64,000 nucleotides of DNA, taken from assembly GCF_024710845.1 (NCBI RefSeq), contig NZ_JANJTZ010000056.1, positions 1 through 64,000 on the forward strand, in the 5' to 3' direction. Positions 1 to 8,855 of the stretch are shown in pieces. Both the position numbers and the translations under genes were made by a program. Position 1 is the first letter of the stretch, and each line of letters opens with the position of its first letter. The stretch is from Mesorhizobium sp. (GTDB lineage: Bacteria; Pseudomonadota; Alphaproteobacteria; Rhizobiales; Rhizobiaceae). The notes under the pieces are model-generated. The model worked only from the letters and a program-made list of their open reading frames with translations. It was not told the origin of the DNA and did no database searches.

Positions 1-77
1 GGCACCCCGTGCGACAGCGGGAAGAAGGGCGATATCCGCGCCATCTGGCGCTCGCTCAGCAGAAACAAATCACCCAT
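1..77 (-). CDS. IS5-family transposase, N-terminal fragment cut by the window edge
   Basis: The reading frame starts at ATG 77 (a GTG sits directly before it at 80) and runs off the window. The first residues, MGDLFLLSERQMARISPFFP, are the typical opening of the OrfA product of IS5/IS427-type elements in rhizobia, which is the helix-turn-helix DNA-binding end of the transposase. An AGGAGG motif lies about seven bases upstream. Only about 25 codons are visible, so it is not known whether the transposase is intact or encoded by two overlapping frames. Confidence 0.8.
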   Translation of the reverse strand, partial: MGDLFLLSERQMARISPFFPLSHGV

Positions 78-138
78 CACAGGCCTCCTGTCGGAAGCCG
101 TGAATCACATCTCAAACCAAATTAATAGGTCCTGAGCC
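1..138 (-). mobile_element. Terminal part of an IS5-family (IS427-like) insertion sequence
   Basis: On the minus strand the segment reads as an IS end followed by a ribosome binding site (AGGAGG) and the start of a transposase. The terminus appears to be GGCTCAGGACC (ending at 138), preceded by a TA dinucleotide at 139-140, which fits the TA target preference of IS427-type IS5 elements. The element continues beyond the left edge, so its other end and the matching target duplication cannot be checked. It abuts the stop codon of the neighbouring dehydrogenase gene. The exact IS boundary is inferred. Confidence 0.75.
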
Positions 139-881
139 TAGTCGTCACGGATGATGCCACCTGCCATGAACCCGCCGTCGACGGCGATGATCTGGCCGGT
201 GATATAGCTTGCCTCGGGTGACAGAAGAAAGGCGATGGCGCCCGCTACCTCGTCGGGACGGCCGTAGCGGTCCTGCGGCACGCGCTCGCGCCAGCGGCCG
301 CGCTCGCCGGTCCCGTGCAGGCGCGCCACCATCGGCGTGTCGATCGGCCCGGGCGCCACGCAGTTGACCCGCACGCCCTGGCCGGCCAGTTCCACCGCCA
401 TCACTTCGGTCATCAGCTTCAGCCCCGCCTTGGCCGAGCCGTAGGCGAGGCGCCCACGATTGGCGCGCAGGCCGGACACGGAGCCCAGATTGACGATCGC
501 CAGCGTCTCGCCCATGCGTTCCAGCGCCGCCTTGGAGGTGAGGAAGGGCCCGACCAGATTGGCCTCCAGCATTTCGCGCATGAGCTCGGCGGTCGTGTCC
601 TCGACGCTCGCCGCCCTGGCCACCGCGGCCGAATTGACCAACCCGCCGATCAAGCCCAGCCGGTCGACGATCTCGTCGAAGGCGGACGCCACCTCGTCGT
701 CGTCCGTGACGTCGGCCTGGATGAAGATGGCGTTCTCGCCCTCCAGGTCGTTTTCGGCCTGGACCAGCGCCTCCGCGTTGAAGTCGATCACCGCGACCGG
801 CCAGCCGTCCTCGAGCAGCCGCGACACGACCGCCAGTCCGATCCCCGATGCGCCGCCCGTCACCACCGCCGCATGTCTCAT
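138..881 (-). CDS. SDR-family NAD(P)-dependent oxidoreductase
   Basis: A 247-residue classical short-chain dehydrogenase. The N-terminal cofactor motif TGGASGIG starts about residue 8, and the active-site YxxxK (Y-GSA-K) lies in the middle. A PG motif of the form [10 protein letters not shown] follows, with the usual C-terminal VDGGF. The start at 881 places the Rossmann motif at the N-terminus as usual; a longer in-frame extension to 1094 has no SDR character. The gene diverges from betI and could share its control region, but a link to betaine metabolism is only positional. Its TAG stop overlaps the IS boundary: TA is the presumed IS target and G the first base of the element. The last residues may therefore differ from the original. 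The substrate is unknown. Confidence 0.85.
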   Translation of the reverse strand: MRHAAVVTGGASGIGLAVVSRLLEDGWPVAVIDFNAEALVQAENDLEGENAIFIQADVTDDDEVASAFDEIVDRLGLIGGLVNSAAVARAASVEDTTAELMREMLEANLVGPFLTSKAALERMGETLAIVNLGSVSGLRANRGRLAYGSAKAGLKLMTEVMAVELAGQGVRVNCVAPGPIDTPMVARLHGTGERGRWRERVPQDRYGRPDEVAGAIAFLLSPEASYITGQIIAVDGGFMAGGIIRDD

Positions 882-960
882 CGCGGCAGAATGGACGTGC
901 TGTCGCCCTGGGTAAAGAGCGGATTGCGTGACGCAATCGGGGCATAAGGTGGCGGGTTTC

Positions 961-984
961 TTTATTGATTGACGCGTCAATAAA
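961..984. promoter_or_regulatory. Probable BetI operator in the SDR/betI intergenic region
   Basis: The sequence contains the inverted repeat TTTATTGA, an 8-base centre, then TCAATAAA, with the nested 14-bp perfect palindrome ATTGACGCGTCAAT at 968-981. It lies 15 bases before the betI start. Dyads of this kind just upstream of betI are bound by the BetI repressor in other proteobacteria and released by choline. That this site is the BetI operator, and that it may also affect the divergent SDR gene, is inference from position and symmetry. Confidence 0.7.
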
Positions 985-999
985 AAATACCGTCGCAGA

Positions 1000-1590
1000 A
1001 TGCCCAAGCTTGGAATGGAACCTCTGCGCCGCCGCGCGCTGATCGACGCCACCGTCGCCGCCATCGGCGAGCACGGTTCGCTCGACGTGACCATGTCGCA
1101 GATCGCCGGTCGCGCCGGCGTCTCGTCTGCGCTGGCACATCATTATTTCGGCGCCAAGGACGATCTGCTGCGCGCGACCATGCGCTCGCTGCTGGCCGAT
1201 CTCGGCCGCGAGCTTCGCGCGAGGCTTGCCGGCGCGACGACGCCCCGCGCAAGACTGTCGGCGATCGTCGCGGTCAATTTCTCGGCGCAGCAGTTCGGCG
1301 AGGAAGTCGTGGCGGCCTGGCTCGCCTTCTATGTCGAAGCGCAGCGCTCGCCCGAGATGCGGCGGCTGCTGAACGTCTATGCGCGCCGCCTGCACTCTAA
1401 CCTCACGGCTGCCCTGGCCGGCCTGATGCCGCGTTCGGAGGCGATTCACGTCGCCGAGGGCATCGCGGCGATGATCGACGGGCTCTACATTCGCCGCGCG
1501 CTGAAGAACGGCGCGCCGGACCCGGTCTCGGCCATCGCCCTCGTCGAGGACTACGTCGCATTGCAGATCGCCTCGAAGGAACACCGATGA
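1000..1590 (+). CDS. betI: Choline-responsive transcriptional repressor BetI (TetR family)
   Basis: A 196-residue TetR-family regulator. The N-terminal helix-turn-helix spans about residues 25-55 ([20 protein letters not shown]) and the C-terminal part is the BetI-type ligand domain. BetI represses the choline-to-betaine genes and is relieved by choline. It is the first gene of the operon, and its TGA overlaps the ATG of betC in an ATGA junction at 1587-1590, so the two are probably translated together. The operator-like dyad at 961-984 suggests autoregulation. An alternative start at 1015 would remove only five residues. Confidence 0.92.
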   Translation: MPKLGMEPLRRRALIDATVAAIGEHGSLDVTMSQIAGRAGVSSALAHHYFGAKDDLLRATMRSLLADLGRELRARLAGATTPRARLSAIVAVNFSAQQFGEEVVAAWLAFYVEAQRSPEMRRLLNVYARRLHSNLTAALAGLMPRSEAIHVAEGIAAMIDGLYIRRALKNGAPDPVSAIALVEDYVALQIASKEHR

Positions 1591-3110
1591 CGCGGCCCAA
1601 CATCCTCATCATCATGGTCGACCAGTTGACGGGAACCCTGTTTCCCGACGGCCCCGCCGACTTCCTGCATGTGCCGAACCTGCGGGCGCTGGCCGCGCGC
1701 TCGGCCCGATTCGCCAGCAACTACACGGCTTCGCCTCTGTGTGCGCCCGGCCGAGCCTCGTTCATGAGCGGGCAACTGCCGTCGCGCACCCGCGTCTACG
1801 ACAACGCCGCCGAATACATCTCGTCGATCCCCACCTTCGCGCACCATCTGCGCGCGGCGGGCTACTACACCTGCCTGTCGGGCAAGATGCATTTCGTCGG
1901 GCCGGACCAGCTGCACGGCTTCGAAGAACGGCTGACCACCGACATCTATCCGGCCGATTTCGGCTGGACGCCCGACTACCGCAAGCCCGGCGAGCGGATC
2001 GACTGGTGGTACCACAATCTCGGATCCGTGACTGGAGCCGGCGTTGCCGAGACCACCAACCAGCTCGAGTATGACGACGAGGTCGCCTTCCTCGCCAACC
2101 AGAAGCTCTACCAGCTGTCGCGCGACAACGACGACCCCGCCCGCCGGCCCTGGATGTTCACTGTCTCGCTGTCGCATCCGCACGATCCCTTCGTGGCGCG
2201 GCGCAAATACTGGGACCTCTACGAGAACTGCCAGGCGCTCGACCCGGAAACCCCGTTCATTCCGCACGACAAGCAGGATCCGCACTCGCAGCGTCTCTAT
2301 CTCGCCAGCGACTATCCCTCCTTCGACATCACGCGGGACCAGGTGCGCAGCTCGCGGCGCGGCTATTTCGCCAACATCTCCTACGTCGACGACAAGGTCG
2401 GCGAGCTCCTCGACACGCTCGAACGCACCCGCATGGCCGACGACACGGTCGTCCTGTTCTGCTCCGACCACGGCGAGATGCTTGGCGAGCGCGGCCTGTG
2501 GTTCAAGATGAGCTTCTTTGAGGGCTCGGCACGCGTGCCGCTGATGATCGCCGGGGCGGGCATTCCGGCCGGGCTGATTTCAACGGCGGTTTCGAACCTC
2601 GACATCTGCCCGACGCTCTGCGACCTCGCCGGCATCGACATGTCGGCGATCATGCCCTGGACCGACGGCCAGTCGCTCCTGCCGCTCGCGAACGGCGCAG
2701 GCCGCGCCGAGCCGGTGCTGATGGAGTATGCCGCCGAGGGCACCTATGCGCCGATGGTGGCGATCCGCGACGGACGCTTCAAGTTCGTCCATTGCGAGAT
2801 CGACCCGCCGCAACTGTTTGATGTGGTGGCCGATCCGCTTGAGCGCGACAATCTCGCCGCCGATCCGGCGCATGCCAACCTTGTCGCTACCTTCATGGCG
2901 AAGGTGCGCGCGCGCTGGGACATGGCCCGCTTCGACGCCGATGTACGCGAAAGCCAGGCCCGACGATGGGTCGTCTATCCGGCGCTGCGCAACGGTTCCT
3001 ATTTCCCCTGGGACTTCCAGCCGCTGCAGAAGGCCTCCGAGCGCTACATGCGCAACCACATGGATCTGAACGTGCTCGAAGAATCCAAGCGCTACCCGAG
3101 GGGCGAATGA
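1587..3110 (+). CDS. betC: Choline-sulfatase
   Basis: A 507-residue sulfatase that hydrolyses choline-O-sulfate to choline and sulfate in the cytoplasm, feeding choline to BetA. The sulfatase signature C-x-P-x-R appears as CAPGR, with Cys52 the residue expected to be converted to formylglycine. The N-terminal [13 protein letters not shown] carries the metal-binding DQ, and a second metal site DHGE is in the central part. The C-terminal region matches the choline-sulfatase-specific tail. Length and operon position next to betI agree with rhizobial betICBA operons. It overlaps betI by four bases and the following dehydratase by four bases. Sulfate released here links to the sulfur genes at 34344-37975 only loosely. 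Confidence 0.93.
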   Translation: MTRPNILIIMVDQLTGTLFPDGPADFLHVPNLRALAARSARFASNYTASPLCAPGRASFMSGQLPSRTRVYDNAAEYISSIPTFAHHLRAAGYYTCLSGKMHFVGPDQLHGFEERLTTDIYPADFGWTPDYRKPGERIDWWYHNLGSVTGAGVAETTNQLEYDDEVAFLANQKLYQLSRDNDDPARRPWMFTVSLSHPHDPFVARRKYWDLYENCQALDPETPFIPHDKQDPHSQRLYLASDYPSFDITRDQVRSSRRGYFANISYVDDKVGELLDTLERTRMADDTVVLFCSDHGEMLGERGLWFKMSFFEGSARVPLMIAGAGIPAGLISTAVSNLDICPTLCDLAGIDMSAIMPWTDGQSLLPLANGAGRAEPVLMEYAAEGTYAPMVAIRDGRFKFVHCEIDPPQLFDVVADPLERDNLAADPAHANLVATFMAKVRARWDMARFDADVRESQARRWVVYPALRNGSYFPWDFQPLQKASERYMRNHMDLNVLEESKRYPRGE

Positions 3111-4105
3111 TGCCGACCGTCCCCACCCTCGACCACCTCCGCCGCGCCTATGCCGTCACCTCGCAGGCGACGCAGGTCACGCCACTGCTCGAATCCCGCG
3201 CGCTGGCCCGCGAGACCGGGGCGGCACGCGTGTTCGTCAAACCTGAATCGCTGCAATGGGCCGGCTCCTTCAAGGTGCGCGGCGCCTATTGGCGGCTCAA
3301 GCAGCTCTCCCCCGAGGAGGCCGCCCGCGGCGTCGTCGCTTATTCTTCAGGCAATTTCGCGCAAGGGCTTGCTGCCGCCGGCGAGGCGCTCGGCATCCCC
3401 GTCACGATCGTCATGCCGATCGACGCGCCGGCGGCCAAGAAGCGCGGCGCGGAGAGTTTTAGCGCGACCGTGATCTCAACCGAGCACGGGACGCGTGCCC
3501 GCGAGGAAGTCGCCGCCGAGCGCGCGCGCGCCATCTCGATCGAGCAGGGACTGGCCCTGCTCCACCCCTTCGACGATCCCGAGATCGTCGCCGGCCAGGC
3601 CGGCGCCGGCCTCGAAGCCATCCGCCAGCTCGACGACAAGGGGGCTGCCGTCGACATGATGCTGTGCTGCGTTGGCGGCGGCGGGCTGATCGGCGGCGTG
3701 GCGCTTGCCTTCCACTACCTGTCGCCGCGCACCGAACTGATCGGGGTCGAGCCGGAAGGTTTCGACGGCATGGGCTCCTCGCTTGCCCATGGCGCGATCG
3801 AGACCACGCCGATCGGGCCCAGCACGATCTGCGACGGGCTGATGGCGCGTCGGCCGGGCGATGCGCCCTTCGCCGCCGTCAGTGCGGCCGGCGTGCGCGG
3901 CGTGTCGGTCAGCGACGCGGCGGTGCGCCGTGCGATGAAGACCGCATTCGAGCGGCTGAAGCTGGTGCTCGAACCCTCCGGCGCGGCGGCCCTCGCGGCC
4001 CTGCTCGACGGCGTCGTCGACGCGAACGGCAAGTCCGTGCTGGTCATGGCCACCGGCGGCAACGTCTCGCTCGAGGATTTTGCGAGGCATGTCGGCAATG
4101 CGTGA
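3107..4105 (+). CDS. PLP-dependent threonine/serine dehydratase family protein
   Basis: A 332-residue fold-type II PLP enzyme. The PLP-binding lysine sits in SFKVRGA (Lys56 from the start at 3107) and the phosphate-binding glycine loop is GGGGLIGG. The SxxN substrate-binding motif is present as SSGNFAQG. The reaction is probably deamination or racemisation of a hydroxy-amino acid; similar proteins occur in ectoine-use clusters (EutB-like) and as threonine/serine dehydratases. It is tightly embedded in the bet operon: its start overlaps betC (ATGATG at 3107-3112, either ATG usable) and its end overlaps betA. This suggests a role in osmolyte or serine catabolism, but its substrate cannot be read from the sequence. 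Confidence 0.8.
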   Translation: MMPTVPTLDHLRRAYAVTSQATQVTPLLESRALARETGAARVFVKPESLQWAGSFKVRGAYWRLKQLSPEEAARGVVAYSSGNFAQGLAAAGEALGIPVTIVMPIDAPAAKKRGAESFSATVISTEHGTRAREEVAAERARAISIEQGLALLHPFDDPEIVAGQAGAGLEAIRQLDDKGAAVDMMLCCVGGGGLIGGVALAFHYLSPRTELIGVEPEGFDGMGSSLAHGAIETTPIGPSTICDGLMARRPGDAPFAAVSAAGVRGVSVSDAAVRRAMKTAFERLKLVLEPSGAAALAALLDGVVDANGKSVLVMATGGNVSLEDFARHVGNA

Positions 4106-5750
4106 GGCGGATTTCGTCATCGTCGGCGCAGGCTCCGCCGGCTGCGCGCTCGCCTATCGGCTGAGCGAGGACGGCAAGCACACGGTCATCGTCATCGAGC
4201 ATGGCGGGTCGGATGTCGGCCCGCTGATCCAGATGCCGTCGGCGCTGTCGATCCCGATGAACATGAGCCTCTACGATTGGGGCTTCCGCACCGAGCCCGA
4301 GCCGCATCTCGGCGGGCGCGTGCTGGCCACCCCGCGCGGCAAGGTGATCGGCGGCTCGTCCTCGATCAATGGCATGGTCTACGTGCGCGGCCACGCGCAC
4401 GACTACGACCATTGGGCCGAGCAGGGTGCGGCGGGCTGGGCCTATGCCGACGTGCTGCCCTACTTCAAGCGGATGGAGAATTCGAAGGACGGCGAGGAGG
4501 GTTGGCGCGGCACCGACGGCCCGCTGCACGTCAAGCGCGGCCTGCGCCTCAACCCGCTCTACAAGGCCTTCGTCGAGGCCGGCCGCGAGGCGGGCTTCGA
4601 GACCACCGAAGACTACAACGGTTCGAAGCAGGAAGGCTTTGGCTGGATGGAGCAAACCATCCACATGGGCCGCCGCTGGTCGGCCGCCAACGCCTATCTC
4701 AGGCCCGCGCTGAGACGGCCGAATGTGAGTCTTCTCAAAGGCCTGGCGCGGCGCGTCGTCATCGAGAATCAACGCGCGACGGGCGTTGAGATCCAGGTTG
4801 GCGCGGAGATCGAGGTCGTTAAGGCGAAACGTGAAGTCGTGCTTGCCTCGTCCTCGATCAATTCGCCGAAACTGCTGATGCTCTCCGGCATCGGCCCGGC
4901 CGCGCATCTGGACGAGCACGGCATCGACGTGGTCGCCGACCGGCCGGGCGTCGGGCAGAACCTGCAGGACCATATGGAGCTCTACATCCAGCAGGAGGCG
5001 ACGCAGCCGATCACGCTCTATTCGGTGCTGAACCCGTTTTCCAAGGCGCTGATCGGCGCCCGCTGGCTGTTCTGGGGCGACGGTCTCGGCGCCACCAACC
5101 ATTTCGAGGCGGCCGCCTTCGTGCGCTCAAAGGCCGGCGTCGACTATCCCGACATCCAGTATCACTTCCTGCCGGCGGCGATGCGTTACGATGGCAGGTC
5201 GGCTGCGAAGTCGCATGGATTCCAGGCGCATGTCGGGCCGATGCGGTCGAAGTCGCGCGGATCGGTGACGCTGCGCTCGGCCGAACCCGCAATGCCGCCA
5301 GTCATCCAGTTCAATTACATGTCGCACCCCGACGACTGGGCCGACTTCCGCCACTGCATCCGTCTCACGCGCGAGATCTTCGGCCAGAGGGCTTTCGACC
5401 CCTATCGCGGCAAGGAGATCTCACCCGGGAGCCACGTGCAGAGCGACGACGAGCTCGACGCCTTCATCCGCGAGCACGCGGAGAGCGCCTACCACCCCTG
5501 CGGGACCTGCCGCATGGGCCGCGCGGACGACCCATTCGCCGTGGTCGACCCGGAATGCCGGGTGATCGGCGTCGAGGGCCTGCGCGTCGCGGACTCGTCC
5601 ATCTTCCCGCGCGTGACCAACGGCAACTTGAACGCGCCGTCGATCATGACCGGCGAGAAGGCTTCCGACCACATACTCGGCAAGTCACCTTTGCCGCCGT
5701 CCAACCAGGAGCCGTGGATCAATCCCCGCTGGCGCGAGAGCGACCGGTGA
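4098..5750 (+). CDS. betA: Choline dehydrogenase (GMC oxidoreductase)
   Basis: A 550-residue FAD enzyme that oxidises choline to betaine aldehyde, and partly on to betaine, at the inner membrane. It has the N-terminal FAD-binding GAGSAG (Gly10, Gly12, Gly15), the GMC signature [20 protein letters not shown], and the catalytic His466 in [10 protein letters not shown] near the C-terminus. Start 4098 places the FAD motif at the usual distance; ATG 4089 and TTG 4080 are in-frame alternatives. The start lies inside the 3' end of the dehydratase gene (eight-base overlap from 4098). betA precedes betB here, separated by a small membrane-peptide gene, whereas S. meliloti has betB before betA. Confidence 0.92.
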   Translation: MREADFVIVGAGSAGCALAYRLSEDGKHTVIVIEHGGSDVGPLIQMPSALSIPMNMSLYDWGFRTEPEPHLGGRVLATPRGKVIGGSSSINGMVYVRGHAHDYDHWAEQGAAGWAYADVLPYFKRMENSKDGEEGWRGTDGPLHVKRGLRLNPLYKAFVEAGREAGFETTEDYNGSKQEGFGWMEQTIHMGRRWSAANAYLRPALRRPNVSLLKGLARRVVIENQRATGVEIQVGAEIEVVKAKREVVLASSSINSPKLLMLSGIGPAAHLDEHGIDVVADRPGVGQNLQDHMELYIQQEATQPITLYSVLNPFSKALIGARWLFWGDGLGATNHFEAAAFVRSKAGVDYPDIQYHFLPAAMRYDGRSAAKSHGFQAHVGPMRSKSRGSVTLRSAEPAMPPVIQFNYMSHPDDWADFRHCIRLTREIFGQRAFDPYRGKEISPGSHVQSDDELDAFIREHAESAYHPCGTCRMGRADDPFAVVDPECRVIGVEGLRVADSSIFPRVTNGNLNAPSIMTGEKASDHILGKSPLPPSNQEPWINPRWRESDR

Positions 5751-5811
5751 GCCGTGGCGGCTTCCGGTCGGTGCGCGCGCGGTCTATGAGAGACGGACAG
5801 CGAGGAACACC

Positions 5812-5958
5812 ATGAAGAACAATACGCTCTACCTGATCATCGCCGTGCTGGCGGTCGCTCTGATCGTCCTCGGCGTCTACATCTGGCGCGAACAGTCGAA
5901 GCCCGAAGGCGTCGAGATCAAGATCGACGAACACGGCGTATCCATCCAGAAGAACTGA
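5812..5958 (+). CDS. Small single-span membrane protein of unknown function
   Basis: A 48-codon gene with start ATG 5812, stop TGA 5956-5958 and a GAGG-type ribosome binding site (GCGAGGAACACC before the ATG). The product has a short polar head (MKNNT), one hydrophobic helix (about residues 6-24, [20 protein letters not shown]) and a charged tail ending in [12 protein letters not shown]. Similar one-helix proteins occur as unnamed genes in rhizobia, recalled from general knowledge and not checked. It sits 61 bases after betA and 29 bases before betB in the same orientation, so it is probably cotranscribed. No function is assigned. Confidence 0.7.
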   Translation: MKNNTLYLIIAVLAVALIVLGVYIWREQSKPEGVEIKIDEHGVSIQKN

Positions 5959-5987
5959 ACCGGCGCCCGACGCCGACGGAGCAGCGC

Positions 5988-7451
5988 ATGACCGCCCAGC
6001 CGAAAGCCTCGCATTATATCAACGGCCGCTTCGTCGAGGACGAAGGCGGCAAGGCGCTGCCGGTCATCTATCCGGCGACCGGCGAGACGATCGCCACGCT
6101 GCATTCGGCGACGTCGAACATCGTCGAGCTGGCGGTCGAGGCGGCCCGCGCAGCGCAGCCGGCCTGGGCGCGGCTGAAGCCCGTCGAGCGCGGCCGCATC
6201 CTGCGCCGCGCCTCCGACATTTTGCGCGCACGCAATGCCGAGCTTGCCAGGCTCGAGACGCTCGACACCGGCAAGGCGATCCAGGAGACGCTCGTCGCCG
6301 ACCCGGCATCCGCGGCCGACGCGCTGGAGTTCTTCGGTGGCGCGATCGCTGCCTTCCACGGCGACTATGTCGACCTCGGCGGCCCCTTCGCCTACACGCG
6401 CCGCGAGCCGCTCGGCGTCTGCGTCGGCATCGGCGCGTGGAACTATCCGATCCAGGGCGCGGGCTGGAAGTCGGCCCCGGCGCTCGCCATGGGCAATGCG
6501 ATGGTGTTCAAGCCGTCCGAGAACACGCCGCTATCCGCGCTCGCTTTGGCCGAGATCTACACCGAGGCCGGCCTGCCCGACGGGCTTTTCAATGTCGTGC
6601 AGGGCTACGGCGATGTCGGCGCCGCACTTGCCGGCCATCCCGTCGTGGCGAAGGTGTCGCTGACCGGCTCGGTGCCGACCGGCAAGAAGGTGCTGGCGCT
6701 GGCCGGCTCGCAGATGAAGCACGCGACGATGGAGCTCGGCGGCAAGTCGCCGCTGATCGTGTTCGAGGATGCGGACCTTGAGAACGCCGTTTCCGGCGCG
6801 ATGCTCGGCAATTTCTACTCGACCGGCCAGGTCTGCTCCAACGGCACGCGCGTCTTCGTCCAGAAGGATCTGCACGAGCGCTTCGTCGACCGCCTCGTCG
6901 AGCGCACCAAGAAGATCCGGCTCGGCGACCCGCTCGACCCCGAGACGCAGATGGGTCCGCTGATCAATAAGGCGCAGCACGACAAGGTGCTGGGCTATAT
7001 CGAGATCGGGAAAAAGGAAGGCGCCACACTCGCCACCGGCGGTGGCGCGCCGGAGCTGCAGGGCTTCGAGAACGGTTTCTATGTCGAACCGACCGTTTTC
7101 ACCGGCGTGACAGACGACATGACCATTGCCCGCGAGGAAATCTTCGGACCGGTGATGAGCGTGCTGTCGTTCGACGCGGAGGACGAGGTTGTCGCCCGCG
7201 CGAACGACACCGAGTTCGGCCTGTCGGCCGGCGTGTTTACGCAGAACATGGCGCGCGCGCACCGCGTCGCGGGCGATCTCCAGGCCGGGACGTTGTGGAT
7301 CAACCACTACAACCTCTCGCCCGTCGAGATCCCCTTCGGCGGCGCGAAGAGCTCCGGCATCGGCCGGGAGAACTCGCTGGAAGCGCTGCGCCACTACAGC
7401 CAGGTCAAGTCGGTCTATGTCGAGACCGGCAATGTCGAGAGCCCCTACTGA
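5988..7451 (+). CDS. betB: Betaine aldehyde dehydrogenase
   Basis: A 487-residue NAD-dependent aldehyde dehydrogenase that converts betaine aldehyde to glycine betaine. The catalytic Cys283 lies in [11 protein letters not shown], the general base Glu249 in MELGGKSPL, and the nucleotide-binding motif GSVPTGKKV is present. The oxyanion-type Asn lies in WNYPIQ. Length and motifs are those of BetB. It is the last gene of the bet operon. Its stop codon (7449-7451) overlaps the convergent toxin gene by seven bases, so no room exists for an intrinsic terminator between them. Confidence 0.93.
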   Translation: MTAQPKASHYINGRFVEDEGGKALPVIYPATGETIATLHSATSNIVELAVEAARAAQPAWARLKPVERGRILRRASDILRARNAELARLETLDTGKAIQETLVADPASAADALEFFGGAIAAFHGDYVDLGGPFAYTRREPLGVCVGIGAWNYPIQGAGWKSAPALAMGNAMVFKPSENTPLSALALAEIYTEAGLPDGLFNVVQGYGDVGAALAGHPVVAKVSLTGSVPTGKKVLALAGSQMKHATMELGGKSPLIVFEDADLENAVSGAMLGNFYSTGQVCSNGTRVFVQKDLHERFVDRLVERTKKIRLGDPLDPETQMGPLINKAQHDKVLGYIEIGKKEGATLATGGGAPELQGFENGFYVEPTVFTGVTDDMTIAREEIFGPVMSVLSFDAEDEVVARANDTEFGLSAGVFTQNMARAHRVAGDLQAGTLWINHYNLSPVEIPFGGAKSSGIGRENSLEALRHYSQVKSVYVETGNVESPY

Positions 7452-7870
7452 GCTTCGCGCGCCTGCCAGGGATCGAGCAGGCGCACCCCCGTCCGCGCGA
7501 AATCAGGCGTGTTGCGCGTCACCACGACAAGATTGTGGACAAGGGCGGTCGCGGCAATCAGTGCGTCGTGTTCGCTCTTTGGATCGGGAACATGCAGTTC
7601 GGCACATTTGAGCGCCACGGCAAGATCGACGGCAAGGATTCTATCCCGGAACCTCTCGATCACCTTTCTAAGCCATTCGCCAATAAGCCGCCCCGCCGCT
7701 GGATCGCGATGGGCCAGTTGCAGCGCACCGAGCTGCAACTCCAGTATCGTTACCGAAGAAATGAACATGTCCGATTGCGGCACGGAGGCCGCCCACGCGA
7801 CCACGGCTTGTGAGGCGCGGTCAGGTCGCCGCAGTTCCGACACGACATTCGTATCGATGAGGTAGGTCAC
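7445..7870 (-). CDS. vapC: PIN-domain ribonuclease toxin, VapC family
   Basis: A 141-residue PIN-domain protein. The acidic residues expected in the active site are visible: Asp6 (LIDTN), Glu44 ([10 protein letters not shown]), Asp102 ([11 protein letters not shown]) and Asn120/Asp123 (TRNTPDF). VapC toxins cleave RNA, often initiator tRNA or rRNA. The start is GTG 7870 in a GTGA overlap with the antitoxin stop, which argues for translational coupling. Its 3' end overlaps betB by seven bases. A longer in-frame reading to 8155 simply runs through the antitoxin region in another frame and was rejected. Its length and motif set fit the FitB/VapC subgroup. Confidence 0.9.
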   Translation of the reverse strand: MTYLIDTNVVSELRRPDRASQAVVAWAASVPQSDMFISSVTILELQLGALQLAHRDPAAGRLIGEWLRKVIERFRDRILAVDLAVALKCAELHVPDPKSEHDALIAATALVHNLVVVTRNTPDFARTGVRLLDPWQAREAQ

Positions 7871-8121
7871 TCGAATGTCGCCGCGCGAATGCCGAGGCCG
7901 ATTTTGGCGGGTTCCCAATCGATGTCCATGCTGGCGGGGTCGGCAAGCGCGGCGAGCAAGCTTTCGTCCGTGACTGTCAGCCGCCGATAGTCCTCGATCG
8001 TCAACAGTACATGCGCCGGACGTCCCCGGTCGGTGATAAAGACAGGCCCCTTCGAAGCCGCCTTCTTCGCGCGGCTGGTGTCCTGGTTGAACTCGCGGCT
8101 CGATATGGTCACAGTCATCAT
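7867..8121 (-). CDS. Phd/YefM-type antitoxin
   Basis: An 84-residue antitoxin. The N-terminal Phd/YefM fold is recognisable by SSREFNQDTSRAKKAASKGP, followed by VFITDRGRPAHVLLTIEDY. The C-terminal tail ([16 protein letters not shown]) would wrap the toxin. It probably represses its own promoter and neutralises the downstream VapC by direct binding. Two adjacent Met codons (8121 and 8118) are possible starts. It is the first gene of the pair, which is in the usual antitoxin-toxin order. The pair lies between betB and an unrelated reductase gene, as is common for mobile toxin-antitoxin cassettes. Confidence 0.9.
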   Translation of the reverse strand: MMTVTISSREFNQDTSRAKKAASKGPVFITDRGRPAHVLLTIEDYRRLTVTDESLLAALADPASMDIDWEPAKIGLGIRAATFE

Positions 8122-8202
8122 CGGCTCCCCGAAAATGCCAAGGTAGCCTCCGCACCGCGATGAATCAAGCGAGATGTAGAGATGTTTCTACATAACTATT
8201 CG

Positions 8203-8784
8203 CTACTGAGCCTTCCTGCCCAGCGTCTGCATCGTCTCCAGCCACTCGGCACGGCTTTCGGCCGAGCCCTCGACCATGCCGACGATCGACGAGCGCACGG
8301 GCGAAATGCCGGCGAAGTTGAGGATGTTGCGCCGCAGGCTCTTTACCGAGTGGGCACCGAAATACCAATTGTAGACCAAGGCCGGCATGCCCATCGTCAC
8401 GACGAGCCGTGCCGACTTGCCCTTCCACAGGCCCGGCGACAGCGATCGGGCGCCCTTGTCGATGGCCACGCCCGGCCGACCGATCTGCTCGAGAAAGGCC
8501 TTCAGAAGGGCGGGCACGTCGCCCATCCACAGCGGATAGACGATGACCAGGTGGTCGGCCCAGGCGATCGAAGCCACGGCGTCGCTCAGCGGCTGCGGGA
8601 CCGGACCGTCCTCCCAATCCTCGCGCCGCGTCAGCACCGGAATGTCGAGTTCGCCGATCGAAAGCCGCCGCACCTCGTGCCCGCCGGCTTCCGCGCCTGC
8701 CGCATAGGCCGCGGCCAGCGCATGGACGAAGCGCTCGGGCCTCGGGTCCGGGTGGCCGTTGATGATGAGAACCTTCTTCGGCAT
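8203..8784 (-). CDS. Flavodoxin-fold NAD(P)H dehydrogenase (quinone) family protein
   Basis: A 193-residue protein of the NQO/MdaB/KefF-like flavoprotein family. The N-terminal strand and loop KKVLIINGHPDPRPERF match the FMN-binding start of this group, and the middle has HLVIVYPLWMGDVPALLKAF, in which the YPLWW-like motif binds flavin and substrate. A conserved KG..GLWKGK..RL segment follows. It likely reduces quinones or nitro/azo compounds using NAD(P)H in the cytoplasm. Start ATG 8784 has an AAGGAG site six bases upstream. It stands alone, downstream of the GDP-mannose genes by strand order but separated from them by 71 bases. Confidence 0.85.
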   Translation of the reverse strand: MPKKVLIINGHPDPRPERFVHALAAAYAAGAEAGGHEVRRLSIGELDIPVLTRREDWEDGPVPQPLSDAVASIAWADHLVIVYPLWMGDVPALLKAFLEQIGRPGVAIDKGARSLSPGLWKGKSARLVVTMGMPALVYNWYFGAHSVKSLRRNILNFAGISPVRSSIVGMVEGSAESRAEWLETMQTLGRKAQ

Positions 8785-8855
8785 CACTCTTGCTCCTTGT
8801 CGAAGCAAGATTGCCGACGGGACGCCTCCAGCGCCTTGCGCTGGATCAACGGCCG

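Noticed and set aside
882-1094. An N-terminal extension of the SDR gene back to 1094.
   Set aside because: It would run across the betI start and operator; the SDR fold begins properly at 881 and the extension has no SDR similarity.
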